A model generated the notes under the pieces. The model saw only the letters and a list, made by a program, of their open reading frames with translations, was not told the DNA's origin and did no database searches. Made by a program: the position numbers and the translations under genes. Of a DNA stretch of 64,000 bases, positions 1 to 12,200 are shown in pieces. This stretch comes from Stichopus chloronotus. Lineage: Eukaryota > Echinodermata > Holothuroidea > Aspidochirotida > Stichopodidae. Position 1 is the stretch's first letter. Each line of letters begins with the position of its first letter. The stretch is from assembly GCA_021234535.1 (NCBI GenBank), contig CM037845.1:11862643-11926642 (forward strand). Reading direction: 5' to 3'.

Positions 1-132
1 CGACACATACATGCAGATAGCACTCTTTAACGAGCAGATGCGACCACTCTTTGACCTGCTGAAAGAGGTTGAACACATCAAGCTATCACCAGAGGTCTTG
101 GAGCCAACACCAATTGTCAATGACTCAACCAG
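1..132 (+). CDS. GTF2E1: GTF2E1 penultimate coding exon (5' end off the window)
   Basis: Open in frame 2 with the TFIIE alpha helix FNEQMRPLFDLLKEVEHIKL and the segment SPEVLEPTPIVNDST. It ends in phase 2 (AG of an Arg codon) before GTCTGT at 133. Confidence 0.9.
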
Positions 133-902
133 GTCTGTTGTGTGTTGTAATTAAATGTACCTCTTTTTTAAAGTTTGACATTTGAACTCTGCTTTTTAAG
201 GTAAAGTTTTGAGAATCCACCATGCTTCTTAGTTAAAAAGAGCAAGTGATGTATGTTATAAATTAATTTATTTCTTTGCTACTTATCATCTACAGGGCCA
301 AACAGTCATACAGTTCACAGAAAGGACCAGCAGGCTGGAGCACTAACAATAGACCGAACTACGACTTGTACAACCAAGAAGTCACGATCAACATGGGCAG
401 AGAAAATGATGAAGTCAAAGAGAAGAAGGAGGTCAAAGAGAGACCAAGGTGGATGGTGGAGAGTACTGTAGATGGAGCTATAACAGAAACAGATACCCTC
501 ATGGACTTCAAAGAGTCAAAGCCAACAGGTGGAGGTAGCTCAAGAACTCAGAAACAGGACCAAGGAGAAATCATGAGGGCACTGCTAGTGCATGAGAGGA
601 AATCAGGGGCAAAGCCAAGCATAGTACCCTCTGCTGTTAGTGACAATGAAAGCGATGAAAGTGCATCGGATGATGATTTCCCAAACAGCTCAACGATGAA
701 ACGCGATGAGAGGATGGAGATGGAGGAAGTTGATGGTGATGAAGATGATGAGGAGGAGGAGGAAGAAGTGGCAGTTTCAGTGAAAGGAGAGATGATTCCA
801 TTCAGCGAAGTAACCGAACACCACGTGGCTGAAATGACCCCTGAGGAGAAGGAAATTTACATCAAGTTAGCGCAGGAAGCATATGCAGCTATGCATGATT
901 GA
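1..902 (+). CDS. GTF2E1: GTF2E1, general transcription factor IIE subunit 1 (TFIIE alpha), 3' part of gene, exons 1..132 and 296..902
   Basis: TFIIE alpha is half of the TFIIE heterodimer of the RNA polymerase II pre-initiation complex; it recruits and regulates TFIIH. Two coding exons are visible and the gene starts left of the window. The first, read from base 2, gives NEQMRPLFDLLKEVEHIKLS and ends at a GT at 133. The second enters after TACAG at 295, with a split Arg codon, and runs to TGA at 900-902. The C-terminus has an acidic run (DGDEDDEEEEEE) followed by a conserved tail (IPFSEVTEHH, MTPEEKEIYIKL) that matches the end of metazoan TFIIE alpha. In the human protein the acidic segment binds the PH domain of TFIIH p62. 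The N-terminal winged helix and zinc ribbon are outside the window. Identification is from remembered family sequence, not a search. Confidence 0.93.
296..902 (+). CDS. GTF2E1: GTF2E1 last coding exon, acidic C-terminal domain
   Basis: The acceptor is TCTACAG ending at 295 and the first base completes the split Arg codon. It encodes 201 residues and TGA at 900-902. A low-complexity polar linker precedes the acidic stretch and the conserved terminal helix (EMTPEEKEIYIKLAQEAY). An upstream in-frame ATG at 276 lies in the intron and is not the start. Confidence 0.92.
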
Positions 903-3237
903 TGCAGTGCCTTACATCTACATAATTCATTCCTGCGGTGGCCATCCCCATTCTAAAAAAATGCTAAGACATTCAAGAAATGTATGTTGTGATTTCAGTT
1001 GCAACTTATTTGTGTACATGCTTTCTCTACTGAAGTCAGAGGCAGTCGTGTGCATCCACATTTAATAGCACATTAGAGACTGACTTCTTATGCCAAACTT
1101 TGTTTTATAGACATCACATAGTAAGTATGATGTAGATAACTTTTCGTGGAGTTCAAATTCGTGTGAGGTCAACAGAGCTCAAGTCTTACAATACCATTCT
1201 CTGTTTTCTCGTGTCAAACACAGCTTCATGTATATTAGATTACTATGAAGCAGTTCTTCTACATTCTGGATTTACTGTACAGTACTTGTCCTGAAATGCA
1301 ATGGGAAGTTTCCTGAAATTCGATTGTCATTTCCTGTGATTTTCAACAACGAATGTGTATGTACATGGTGGCCGGGGACAGTGCTGTGCACATTGCTGTG
1401 TTGCCTGTGGTGCAGACTCTGTAGTAGCCTCCCAGGAGATTACGCTCTTTCAGTAATCATAATCCCTTTTCTATACACTAGATGCAGATACCAGTAGGTA
1501 TTCCATTTAGGCCCAAGTGTCACATGTACCACAGAAAGTGGGATTTTTGAATGATGAAGTAGGATTTTCTCTTGGACTGATAAAACATACAAACAATAGT
1601 CTGCTGCAGCAGGTTAGATGCTCTGCTGACTCTCTTGATTAAGGTAAACCGCTCAATACAAAGCTGCTTTAGCAACAAATACAAATATGATACCAACTGA
1701 ACCAAAGTGGCAAGGGAAAATGGACCCTCAAATTTCAAAACAAGGATTGTTTTCCTTCAAATTCCGAGAATTTCCAAAATTTTGGCTCACCCTGAAAATT
1801 TTCTGAAGAGCACCCAGCTATCCCAAATTTCAGGTAATTTCTGGAAAAGTAGAAGCACTGCAATATAGCCTGCAGATACTTTTCAGGATTGAATGTGTTC
1901 AGTATGAAAAAATGACGAAGCGTCCTCAACAAGAGAGATCCGAGGTAAGGTACCGAGAACCTGCTTCAATAAATTCGGGGGTTACCCCAATGAAAAGAAG
2001 ATCATGATCACCTGTCTTCATCATTGATACCTCAAAACAACAATGGCGTCAGAATATCCTCATGGTTCACTTTGAATATATAATAAAAAAAATTTCTGTT
2101 GAGTAACTGCCAATGGTGTAGGAATAATCAAATATTTCATATTTGACGAATTGTATCAGTATTGGAAAGAAAATGTAGTAGATACCATAATAGCGAAAAC
2201 TTTCCAGATACATCGACTGTCGGAATTTCTGTTCAAATACAAATATTTTAGAATTGTCGTTCTGCATGTAATTTTGACTTATGTAAAAAGCCAACTTGAA
2301 GTTACGAAAGGGACAATGAAAAAAATTCTTGTGGCGAAATTTTTGACGCATGAACAAACTTTACATGGACAGTTACTTTATAAAGAAACAAGAAAACAAA
2401 AATAACTAATCATCTAAACACGAAACTAATCATTACGACGAATTATCTTTTGTGCGACATATATTTTCTTTTGAACAGTAAAAGAAAAGCTAAATATGTT
2501 AAATCGTAATTGAACAATTTTGTCAAAACTATGGCACAAAGGAAATATTTGCAGTCTGTGACCATTTGTAGCTTTGTAGGCTCGAAATTGTAAAAACAAG
2601 CAATGTGACTTAAACAATGTAATCTGAAGAAAGTTTAAATACATTGTTAATATTACTGAAATTTAAACTAAAGGGGAAATAGGCAGGTAGAGGGAAGTAA
2701 AACACAGGTTTTTTTTTTTCTTATCTGGAGTTAGATGAACCCACTCATTGATACAGTTCCTTTGTTTGGGAGTCGCCAAACTGGTGGTACAATGATGCGG
2801 GTTAGGGGATGAGGGGTGGCTTCCATCCATGTAAAAATATTTCTACAATGAATGCCCTCCGATGTGGTTCGATAAACATGGCCATGTTTGAGTATGGCCA
2901 TGGCCACCCCACAACCTTGAATCTACCAGTGGATGATGCTCGCCATTTCTGATCATCATGGACAAATTTTCACTGGTATAGAAAGCGTTGCAAAGTTCTA
3001 CAGTTACGACTGTTAAAAAAGGAAGATTAGAGAAAAAAAGACATGTCAATACAGTAGTTTTGTCAGCAAATGAAGATATGGTTTGAATCACACACTCATG
3101 TGGACTTAGAAGTAAATAGCTTTGGAAACTACCATTGGCATGGGATGCCACGGCTCCAATGAAAACGAATTTACATTTTTGCCCGGTTGGCGTTCCTCAA
3201 CGTTCTAGAACATTCAATTCAAGACAACACGGTCACC
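903..3237. other. GTF2E1 3' UTR and intergenic region before CCT8
   Basis: AT-rich DNA with no further exon that I can support. The first AATAAA after the GTF2E1 stop that I noticed is at about 1968-1973, a possible polyadenylation signal. The short ORFs here have no recognisable motifs. The CCT8 5' UTR and promoter must lie in the right part, but I see no clear TATA box. Confidence 0.5.
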
Positions 3238-3297
3238 ATGGCTCTCAGAGTACCGAACGCTCCTGGCTTCTCATCGATGCTGAAAGACGGAGCGAAG
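3238..3297 (+). CDS. CCT8: CCT8 coding exon 1
   Basis: Residues 1-20, ATG in ACCATGG context, donor AAG|GTTTGA, phase 0. The N-terminal strand MALRVPNAPGF is typical of CCT theta. Confidence 0.96.
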
Positions 3298-6200
3298 GTT
3301 TGAAAATTTCATGTTTGTCAGTTCAAGTGTTCTTAAGATATTAACATGAAAACATGTCCAAATTTCTTTCATACTCAAGTAAATCATTGTAAATTTAAAG
3401 CACGTGTGAATTTACTATTGACTGCGCCCTTATGTTCGTGCCACTGCACGTTAGTCTTGATAACACTAGGCTAGAAATGACGGTAGTGCACTGTGCTATA
3501 ATCTATTATTAATTTAATTTAGTGCCAACGTTTAGTCTAACTTACTGTCTAGGCGTGGGGCGGCCTACACCAGAAAAAAAAAAGTAATGTAAGTTTTCGG
3601 AAGCGTTAAGTTTAGTGCATATTAACATTGGCCTAAGACGGGTATTAAAAGGAGTTATTATGATGGTCCCTAATTTTGTACATACGGGGGGGGGGGGGGG
3701 GGGGGGGTAAGGAGTGGAATTGGAATTGTTTTACTTCATAAATGCAACTTGAAGTTCAACAGGCTACAGTTGTAATTTTAATGTCACCAAGATGATTAAT
3801 TGGAGTATGTTACATGCTTGATGCTCACATTTACTCAGTTTGGTACAAATTGTAATAAATAGACCCCGGGTGGACTATCCCATGTTTTTTTCTCCAAAAT
3901 GGGAATTTCTATCAATGGAGGAGGTGTACAGTAAAATGTGGTGAAAGGCACAGGTCTATGAAGGCCAGCTCATGTATCGACCTGTATTCACCTCCAGGCA
4001 AAGTAAATCTGATGGCAGACGAGGAAGGGAGTAAAACAAGTTTAGTGCGTTGTATTTTGCTTCCTGTATAAATTAATTCTGAAAAGTGATCACAATACGG
4101 AGACATAAACCAAGAAGAATTGGTAACAAATGCTCTAGGAAGCAAGTTCACACCAACTACTCCTTTACTTGTGAAGTTGTAGTTTGAGACTAAGACCTCC
4201 CTCTCCAGAGTCAGAAAACTGCACTAGCCCCGGTCTCCCCCAAAATAATGGTACACGTATAGTATAGAATACCCCACCAATATGAAACCTCACTGAGCAT
4301 CCATAGGCACAGTTGCAGTGAAATCAAAGCACTACAAAACTCGTCGGTAAGTGTATATGTGTCCACTGCAAGTACACCACCACCCATGCCTGGAGGCTCA
4401 GTGGTCTTGAAATATTTTTTGTTTTTTAAAAGAAGAGATAATCTACACTACAGGCTCAGTCTGAATGTTGGGAATGTGTGCTAAAACTTGTGTTGTGTAA
4501 TCTGAACAGAAGACTGCTTACTTACACAATGCTACTACTTTTACAGCATATTGTAGTACTGAAGGCAAAAAGAACCAACAGCAAAAAACAAAAAAAGTAT
4601 TAGTTGTGTAACCTCAGTTACTATGTTTAAAAAGTGTGAATTTGCATAGGTCAATTGCTCGAAGTCACAAAGTAGGTTAATTCAAACTGTTCAGTGGTTT
4701 CATTTCACCTGTCTGCCATAGAACATGTAAAATACTGGCAGCCAGTGAAGAGGATAAAACTAAACTAGAGAAGGCTCCTGTTACACCTTATTGTCTTCAT
4801 TGTCTGAATTTTTGACAGAACTTTCATGGATTGGAAGAAGCTGTCTACAGGAACATAAGTGCATGCAAGGAACTGGCACAGACAACAAGATCAGCATATG
4901 GCCCTAATGGGATGAACAAAATGGTTATCAACCACATAGACAAACTCTTTGTGACAAACGATGCAGCAACAATCTTGAAAGAACTTGAGGTATTGTATTT
5001 GTGTATCTGAGAAGATGTCCATTTCTGTGTTTTTACTTCTTCTATGTTAGTGTGCAATTCTCTCCCTGAAACACATTAACTTAACACTAAATGTACCAAA
5101 ACAATGTTTATTGTTATAAATGTGAAATGAACAACATTGTTGCATGAACTGCTATCCTACGCCACATCACCGCAAAATGTAGAACATTAACTGTCTTTTC
5201 TGGGATGTGTGAAGTGTACTGCACATTGCCTGCTTTGACAACTTTTTTATTGGACCAAAATAAGCATCATTTTATGTTATATTGCGCTAAAAAGTATGTT
5301 CATTCAAAACTTTGCAATTACTGCTTATAAACTGGTAATCGTTTTATGGCATTTGAGCATATGCTGTAATTGTTGTCCATTAATTTTCTTGAATTTCTTG
5401 TGCATGTTACCTGTAGGTGCAACATCCTGCTGCCAAAATGCTTGTTCTAGCCACACAGCAGATGGAGCAGGAGATTGGAGATGGAACCAACTTCGTGATG
5501 GTCTTTGCCGGCGCTCTCTTGGAGTTTGCCGAGGACTTACTCAGAATGGTAATTGATTTGAACTACTTTATCGTGATTTGCCCGATTGTGCATTGTATTT
5601 TTTTTGAACGGTAGCCATTCCAGCTAAGCTCCAGAGAAGCAGAAAATGCACTAAGGATCAGAGATGGTTGGAACTAAAAAAACTGTGAAAGAAAATGGGA
5701 AGGTATTCTGCCACCTCAGAAGGACAATGAAGTTAATGTTACAGACTTTATGTATCACTTTGTAAGGTGGAATCAAGCAGTTGACAGTGGTCGTTGCATC
5801 GGAATATCAGTTCATGCCAAACTCGTGTGCATGTGGCCGGATCATATTTCATGATGTTACGCTAAAATGTTGTTTTAAGCAGTATCATAAAGCCACTGAT
5901 TGAAGTTATGTCACTGACACTTTTATGTTCCCATCTCATCCCTACTTAAATGTATTGGTACACCAAGTGCCCTTGCACCTGACAATGACCATAGAAGATC
6001 TGTGTCTTTGGTCTGTGACTTCATCATCGATAAATCCGATGATAATGTTTGGTATGTCTGTTGTATGTGTCAATTTTGCCAGTGATGTCCAAGATAATAC
6101 AACTTGTATATTTCAGGGGTTATCACCTACAGAAGTTATTGAAGGCTATGAAATTGCATTGAAGAAGGCTCTTGAAATACTCCCAGGTAATTTGAAGACA

Positions 6201-9200
6201 ATTTGTAAATTGTATTTTTATGCAAGCAGCCACAAATCAAGTTTGATATTCATGTACATGTGTGTACCCTACAAGTGATAAATGGAATTACAAAAATCTA
6301 GAAACCAGTTAAAAGAAATATACCAACCCATGTCCCGTACCCCCAGAAAATAGTCCTGTCTCTCATGAGGTGAAAATTGGTCAACAGAAATAATGTCTAA
6401 GGTAGGATGAGCCAATGTTTCATCAAAGATTTAATCTGAACGCTTGAATCAAGACACTGCCAGCATCACTACCGTGGATCTTCAGTTACTCTCTACCACA
6501 GGTGTGTCTGTAAATTGAGGTCAAGCTTGCAGTTGTCTTGTCCTAGCTGTTGGATCGGCCATTAGCTGTAAAAACTGAGTTTTCATTTGCTTCTCGTCTC
6601 ACTTTGCCAGTAGCACCATTTTACTCAAGATCAGTTTCAAACCATGCTTACCACTCATAATTTTCGTTTGTCTTGATACTTTTTTGTTAAAAGAGAAAAA
6701 AAATCTGTAAAGCACAAACATGAAAGCATACATAGAAAAGTATTTCAAAATAAGTTGGCCAGACATTCACTTCTAGCAGGAATTTCTGTAATTTGTTACC
6801 TACTTCTGGTAAATTTTCCCTCAGAAATATCTTGTGGATCGCTAAAGGATTTGACAGATGTCAAAGAAGTCACCCAAGCAATCCGTACAGCAATAATGAG
6901 CAAGCAGTATGGGAATGAAGATTTCTTGTCAAAACTTGTAGCACAGGCCTGTGGTAAGTGTGAGATTTGCATAATCGTTACTTATAGATAAAAGGGTTAC
7001 CTAACCTTTCAGTGTTGTACTTTTGTAATTCTATATCCAGATGAGAAATGCCCATCAGAACTCCACCCTATCCCCCCCCCCCTTCCTTTTCAAACACATG
7101 CCATGAATGTTAAACTGCCCTCTGGTTCATATCCATTGGTAAACCTTGCAACTCAGGACAAAGTCGTCTGATCCGTATCTGTTTATGTCATCATAAAACA
7201 ATTTTCTTTAAGTTAAGGTCAATTTTGCCATCGAATGTGTGGAATCTCTATTGTTTCCATCAAGATCCAACATTTTCAGATGTCATATTTATGTGTATAT
7301 AGTGTGTGTGTTTCTTTGATTTTTAGAGATATTTGGAGATTTTACCAATCCTTGCACTGTAGCTCTTAATATTAAATCAGTCTTTTGTTTAGTTTATCCC
7401 ATTACTACAAATTGCCATGAGTCATTGCACTATGTATCCATACTTCTCCTCTTCAGTCTCTGTCTACACAAAATCCAAGACGTTCAATGTGGATAACGTG
7501 AGAGTCGCTAAAATTTTGGTGAGTTGTTAGTTCCTTTTGGTCATAAACTTTGCTGATTAGTCCATTGAACAACAGAATAACAGGCACAATAAAATAGCTG
7601 GCAAATGGGTTTGATTGAAACTTCTAGCTGTCGTAGACTTCATTCTCGTTTTTTTTTTTTTTTTACTCTTTTCTTGAATTCTTTTAGAATTTTTATTAAA
7701 GGAAATACTCTGTACAATTGCTAATATCATCTTGAGGGAGGAACTTCAGTTGTGCCTCTTGATTTTTCCCTTGGTAGAAAAATGATTCATCATACCCACT
7801 CAGACATAGGTTCTATGCATTTAGACATAACTTTTAGTTAATTGGTACATCCTTTGACAACTCTCAAGTGAATTCAGATGTCTTCGGAGGGGGAGCCCCG
7901 CAGTTGTCTCACTCTCTTAATTTTACGTTGTTGCGGTATCAGGTAACACTTTGGATTTTCATTTACGTGTCTGTATTTCTGATACTTTTGTCTTGAATTT
8001 GTGCTCTTTCTCCTTTCAGGGATCTGGTGTCCTCAGTTCATCTGTTGTGCAAGGAATGGTATTTAAGAAGACCGTAGAGGGCGATGTAAAGAGAGTAGAA
8101 AAGGGCAAGATTGCGGTATACTCTTGTCCCGTGGACTCGTCAAATACTGAAACCAAAGTGAGTGTGCATCACTGTGGATATCAGGAAACTCTTTGTCAGC
8201 CATAAAAACATGTAAATCATAAAGACAAGATACCTGTCATGCTGAGACGATATGGTAATGCTGAAATGATTGAAAAGTTATGCTCCCTTGTTAGGATAAT
8301 CCATAGACCATGTCTACTCTTTCAAATGCCAGCAGTGTGAAATACACAAGCCATTTTATGTTGCCCATTCTTGGTAACCATACACTTATTTCTATGACAG
8401 TCCATCTGAGTGGGATACCATGTTGTCCTGGTAACAACTAGCAAACTTTTTGTTACCAGGATATGTTTGTAATAAGTTTTTCTGACAGAAGGTTTAAAGC
8501 TCATTTGCAGTGCAAAATGAGAAAACCCAGTTCTGCACTGTTGGTTTCAGTCAACACATCTCCCTAACTTCCTTGCCGTGTAGTGTTGTGTCCATGGCGT
8601 TCATAAGCTAATTGAGGGTTTATCTTGTATATTTCAATGTTATTTTTTGAATAGTTGTCGTAATTGTTTCTTTGGTATTCCTTTCTACAGGGTACAGTTT
8701 TGATAAAGAATGCAAAAGAGCTGTTAAATTACAGTAAGGAAGAAGAAAACGTTCTCGAAACGGTAAGTACGCTGTTTTTAGGCCTCACGTTTCGTGCAAA
8801 ACGTTACAGATGTTAGTTTCTCCTTGAAAATGTCTTAAAAATTAAACTTAACATTAAACTTTCAGTCAGATCAATGAAAACTTTGTCGTTGTTCTTCACA
8901 AGCATTCTTGTTCCAATTCCTAATCCATAGCACACACTGTCATGAGGCTGTGGGTATGTGAAAGTCTAACTCTAGTCTTAGCAATGGCTGGTTAGATCTA
9001 GATTGGCCTATCATCTAGTTTTGGGCCAGTGGCAGGGATCCACAAAATTTTCAACACACAAAACTTAAAACAGGTTTTAAACAGAAGCTTAAAACAAAAA
9101 TGAATTGTATCCTGTAACAGCTCACAAGGACATGGTAGCAGTCAGAGCCACCATACATTTGGTCAGCAATAGTTGACATTGATCATTTTTTAAACAACTG

Positions 9201-12200
9201 GGACAAAGTTCTGTTGGGGATGATTTGCATTCATCTCATAAAAAAAATTAGCATTGCTGTTTTGAAGGATTGAAGGGTAGGGTGTTGAGAGAGCAGGGAG
9301 AGCTTTGTATCAAGTATTGAAAGTAGTAGGCTAGTATATAGGTCACCTCCTTTCTGTTTTAAGCTGATGTAATGGTCCTCCTATGCCACAGCTTGCAGTA
9401 CTGAGATTTATTATGAGGCACTGACTGTATGTAATGATTATCTTCTTCTTTCTCAGCAAATAAGGGTGATCGCTGAATCTGGTGTGAAGGTCGTGGTTGC
9501 AGGAGGTAAAATCGGAGATATGGCTCTTCATTTCCTCAACAAGTATAATCTGATGGCGGTGAGGTTGACATCAAAGTGGGACCTCAGGAGAGTGGCAAGA
9601 TTGATCAGAGCAACCGTACTCCCCAGACTGGTGAGTTTGAACTTGGTAAAAAAACATGTTTGAAGAAACGACAATCAGACAATCCCTTAACTCCTGTCAC
9701 AAGTGAGGAATAGTAAGTAGTACAATTCATTTTCCCGTAAAAGCAACACCCAACTGCTCCTTAAAAATTTTGAGATTGTAATGCATTTTCCAATGAATAA
9801 TGTTGGCAGCCAATCCTCACATGATATCATACATGTTTATGCCTTCTTGAGAGGAGCACACCCTAAACCATTCTGGTGTATCTGGTTGTCATGTCAAATT
9901 CTATCATGCAGAAAAGGGTTTTCTGGAGACATGATTTTAGCACATGTGTATTTTGTGAGGACTAGGTAATGTTGTCACCTAGTCCACACAGAATTTCCAT
10001 TGGCATGACACCTTTCGTCACCATAATGATACATTCTTTGTTTTCTCTTGAACAGACTCCACCCACAGAACAGGAAGCAGGTTTCTGTGATCAGGTTTTC
10101 GTATCAGAGGTTGGTGATACTCCCGTTGTAATATTTCAACAAGGTAAGTCAACAGATCCCCATGTGAAGTACCTACAGCATAAGTACAGTGCACCACATA
10201 TATCAAATTCACAGTGAGGATGACATTCGGTTTATTGATCGAAACATAAAAACAAATTTCCACATTTAAGACTGGTCAGTGTTCAGAATTGTCAAGCCCA
10301 TTTTTGGGTTTTGTGGACGTAGTTGTGACTTTTGGTCTAACCTGCAGAACTTTGCTGAATCCCTTAACTGAACTAACCTGCTTTCTTAATTGGTTATGTC
10401 CATAGAATAGTCGTTCTAATTAAACCCATGATCAATTTTTCTTCATGATTAACACATTTCCTGATTTTTGTGTTAATCGTCTGCACACACCAGATCTACT
10501 GAAAACAAGTTTTGTGGATTTCATGGTTTTGATGCATCACTTGAAGCTGAAATCTGTTTTTTGTTTTGAACTTTCACGAAAGAACAACTTTCATGGAGGA
10601 ACAAGAACATGGAAGAAAAAGTTTCATGGAAGAACATCCTTGTCCAGCCATGCTTGGTTGACTTTGGGGCAATGCCTTTTGTTGAATGAAAGACATGTAT
10701 GGTAACTTTACACTACCCTGCTACCAAACCTGAAAAAAAATAGCTGGTCCTCACTGTTGATGTGGTGTCAGTATTATTCCCCAAATTTCTGGTTGATAGT
10801 TTCTCTGAGATTGGTAGAACAAGCTGAATAACCCTCAACCTTTCTTCAACTCTAAAAGGTAATGGCATCATTCATTTCATAATCGTACAACTGTCCTGCA
10901 AACAGGACAGTTTCTCTTTTCTACTGTCATAGATGGGGGTATTTGACAGTTTTTTTTTTATGGTACAGTTACATATTGTCAGTTTACCACTTCTAAGCTG
11001 TTTCATATAACCACTATCCTTTGCCTCCCTCCCCCCCCATCCTACAGTAGAGAAAGCACAGAAGTTGTTTGTAACTACAAGTTTGTGATTGAGTTCTGGT
11101 AGAACTCTAAACAAAGCTTTGATGACCAAAGAAGAAAGTTGGTATTTTATTCCAACCCTTGATTTACAATCCCAAATTGAAGTCAAAGCCACAAAGTCCC
11201 CCTCTTCTTTGGTAAACAATGCAGAGCTTTGGAAGTCTTGTATTGTTGCTCCCCAGGTCAGCCGAGAATGACAACTAAAAATTTGATCATTCCTCTCCTC
11301 AGATTCTGACGATAACGCTGTATCGACAGTGGTTGTCAGAGGATCTACAGACAACATCATGGATGACGTTGAACGGGCGGTGGACGATGGGGTTAACACA
11401 TTTAAGGCACTCACAAAGGTAACCATTGTGGAACAAATTCGACAAGGTTGGAAAACGCAATCAACGAATAATGGCCTGGTTTCTAATACTATAAAATGTT
11501 GAGAATTAATGCTGGTTCCTGTGGACCATGCTTGTATACTTCCATCTAGATGAAATATTACTGTGACATAGAAAAAGAAATGTATGTTAACCATGTGGTA
11601 CAGTGTCAGGGATCATGAAAGCTGAAATGTTTCTAACACGCTGTTGACATTGAATGTCCTTATTTAGAAGCACTATGTGATGGATGATCATTTCTCAGTG
11701 CACATTTTTTCTTGTCAGGATAAGCGATTCGTTCCTGGTGCCGGTGCTACAGAGATTGAACTGGCCAAGCAGCTGGCGTCCTACGGTGAGACCATTCCAG
11801 GCTTAGCCCAATATGCCATCAAGCAGTACGCCCAGGCATTCGAAGCCCTCCCCAGAGCTCTAGCCGAAAATGCTGGAGTCAAATCGACCGAGGTCTTGTC
11901 AAAACTTTACGCTGCTCACCAGGGTGGAAACTCGAAAGTCGGATTTGATATTGAGGTGCGGTTATTGATCTTTTGAATCTATTTTTCATCACGGGGCTTG
12001 TTTTAATATTTGACAAATTTAGATTTTCATAAGCAGAATCCCAGCATTTATTTTCTATTTATCAGAACACTTCATTTGTTCTTGAATGATTATGGTCTAG
12101 TTTCCTTTTCGTTGACAAGTTTTGACTTCATTTTTTCTGCTTCCAGGCTGAAGGAGCTGATGTCAAAGATGTCGTCGAAGGCAATGTGATGGACGCTTAC

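Noticed and set aside
10872..11594. 240-codon minus-strand ORF
   Set aside because: Lies antisense across CCT8 exon 11 and its introns; Ser/Thr-rich with no recognisable domain and no splice context.
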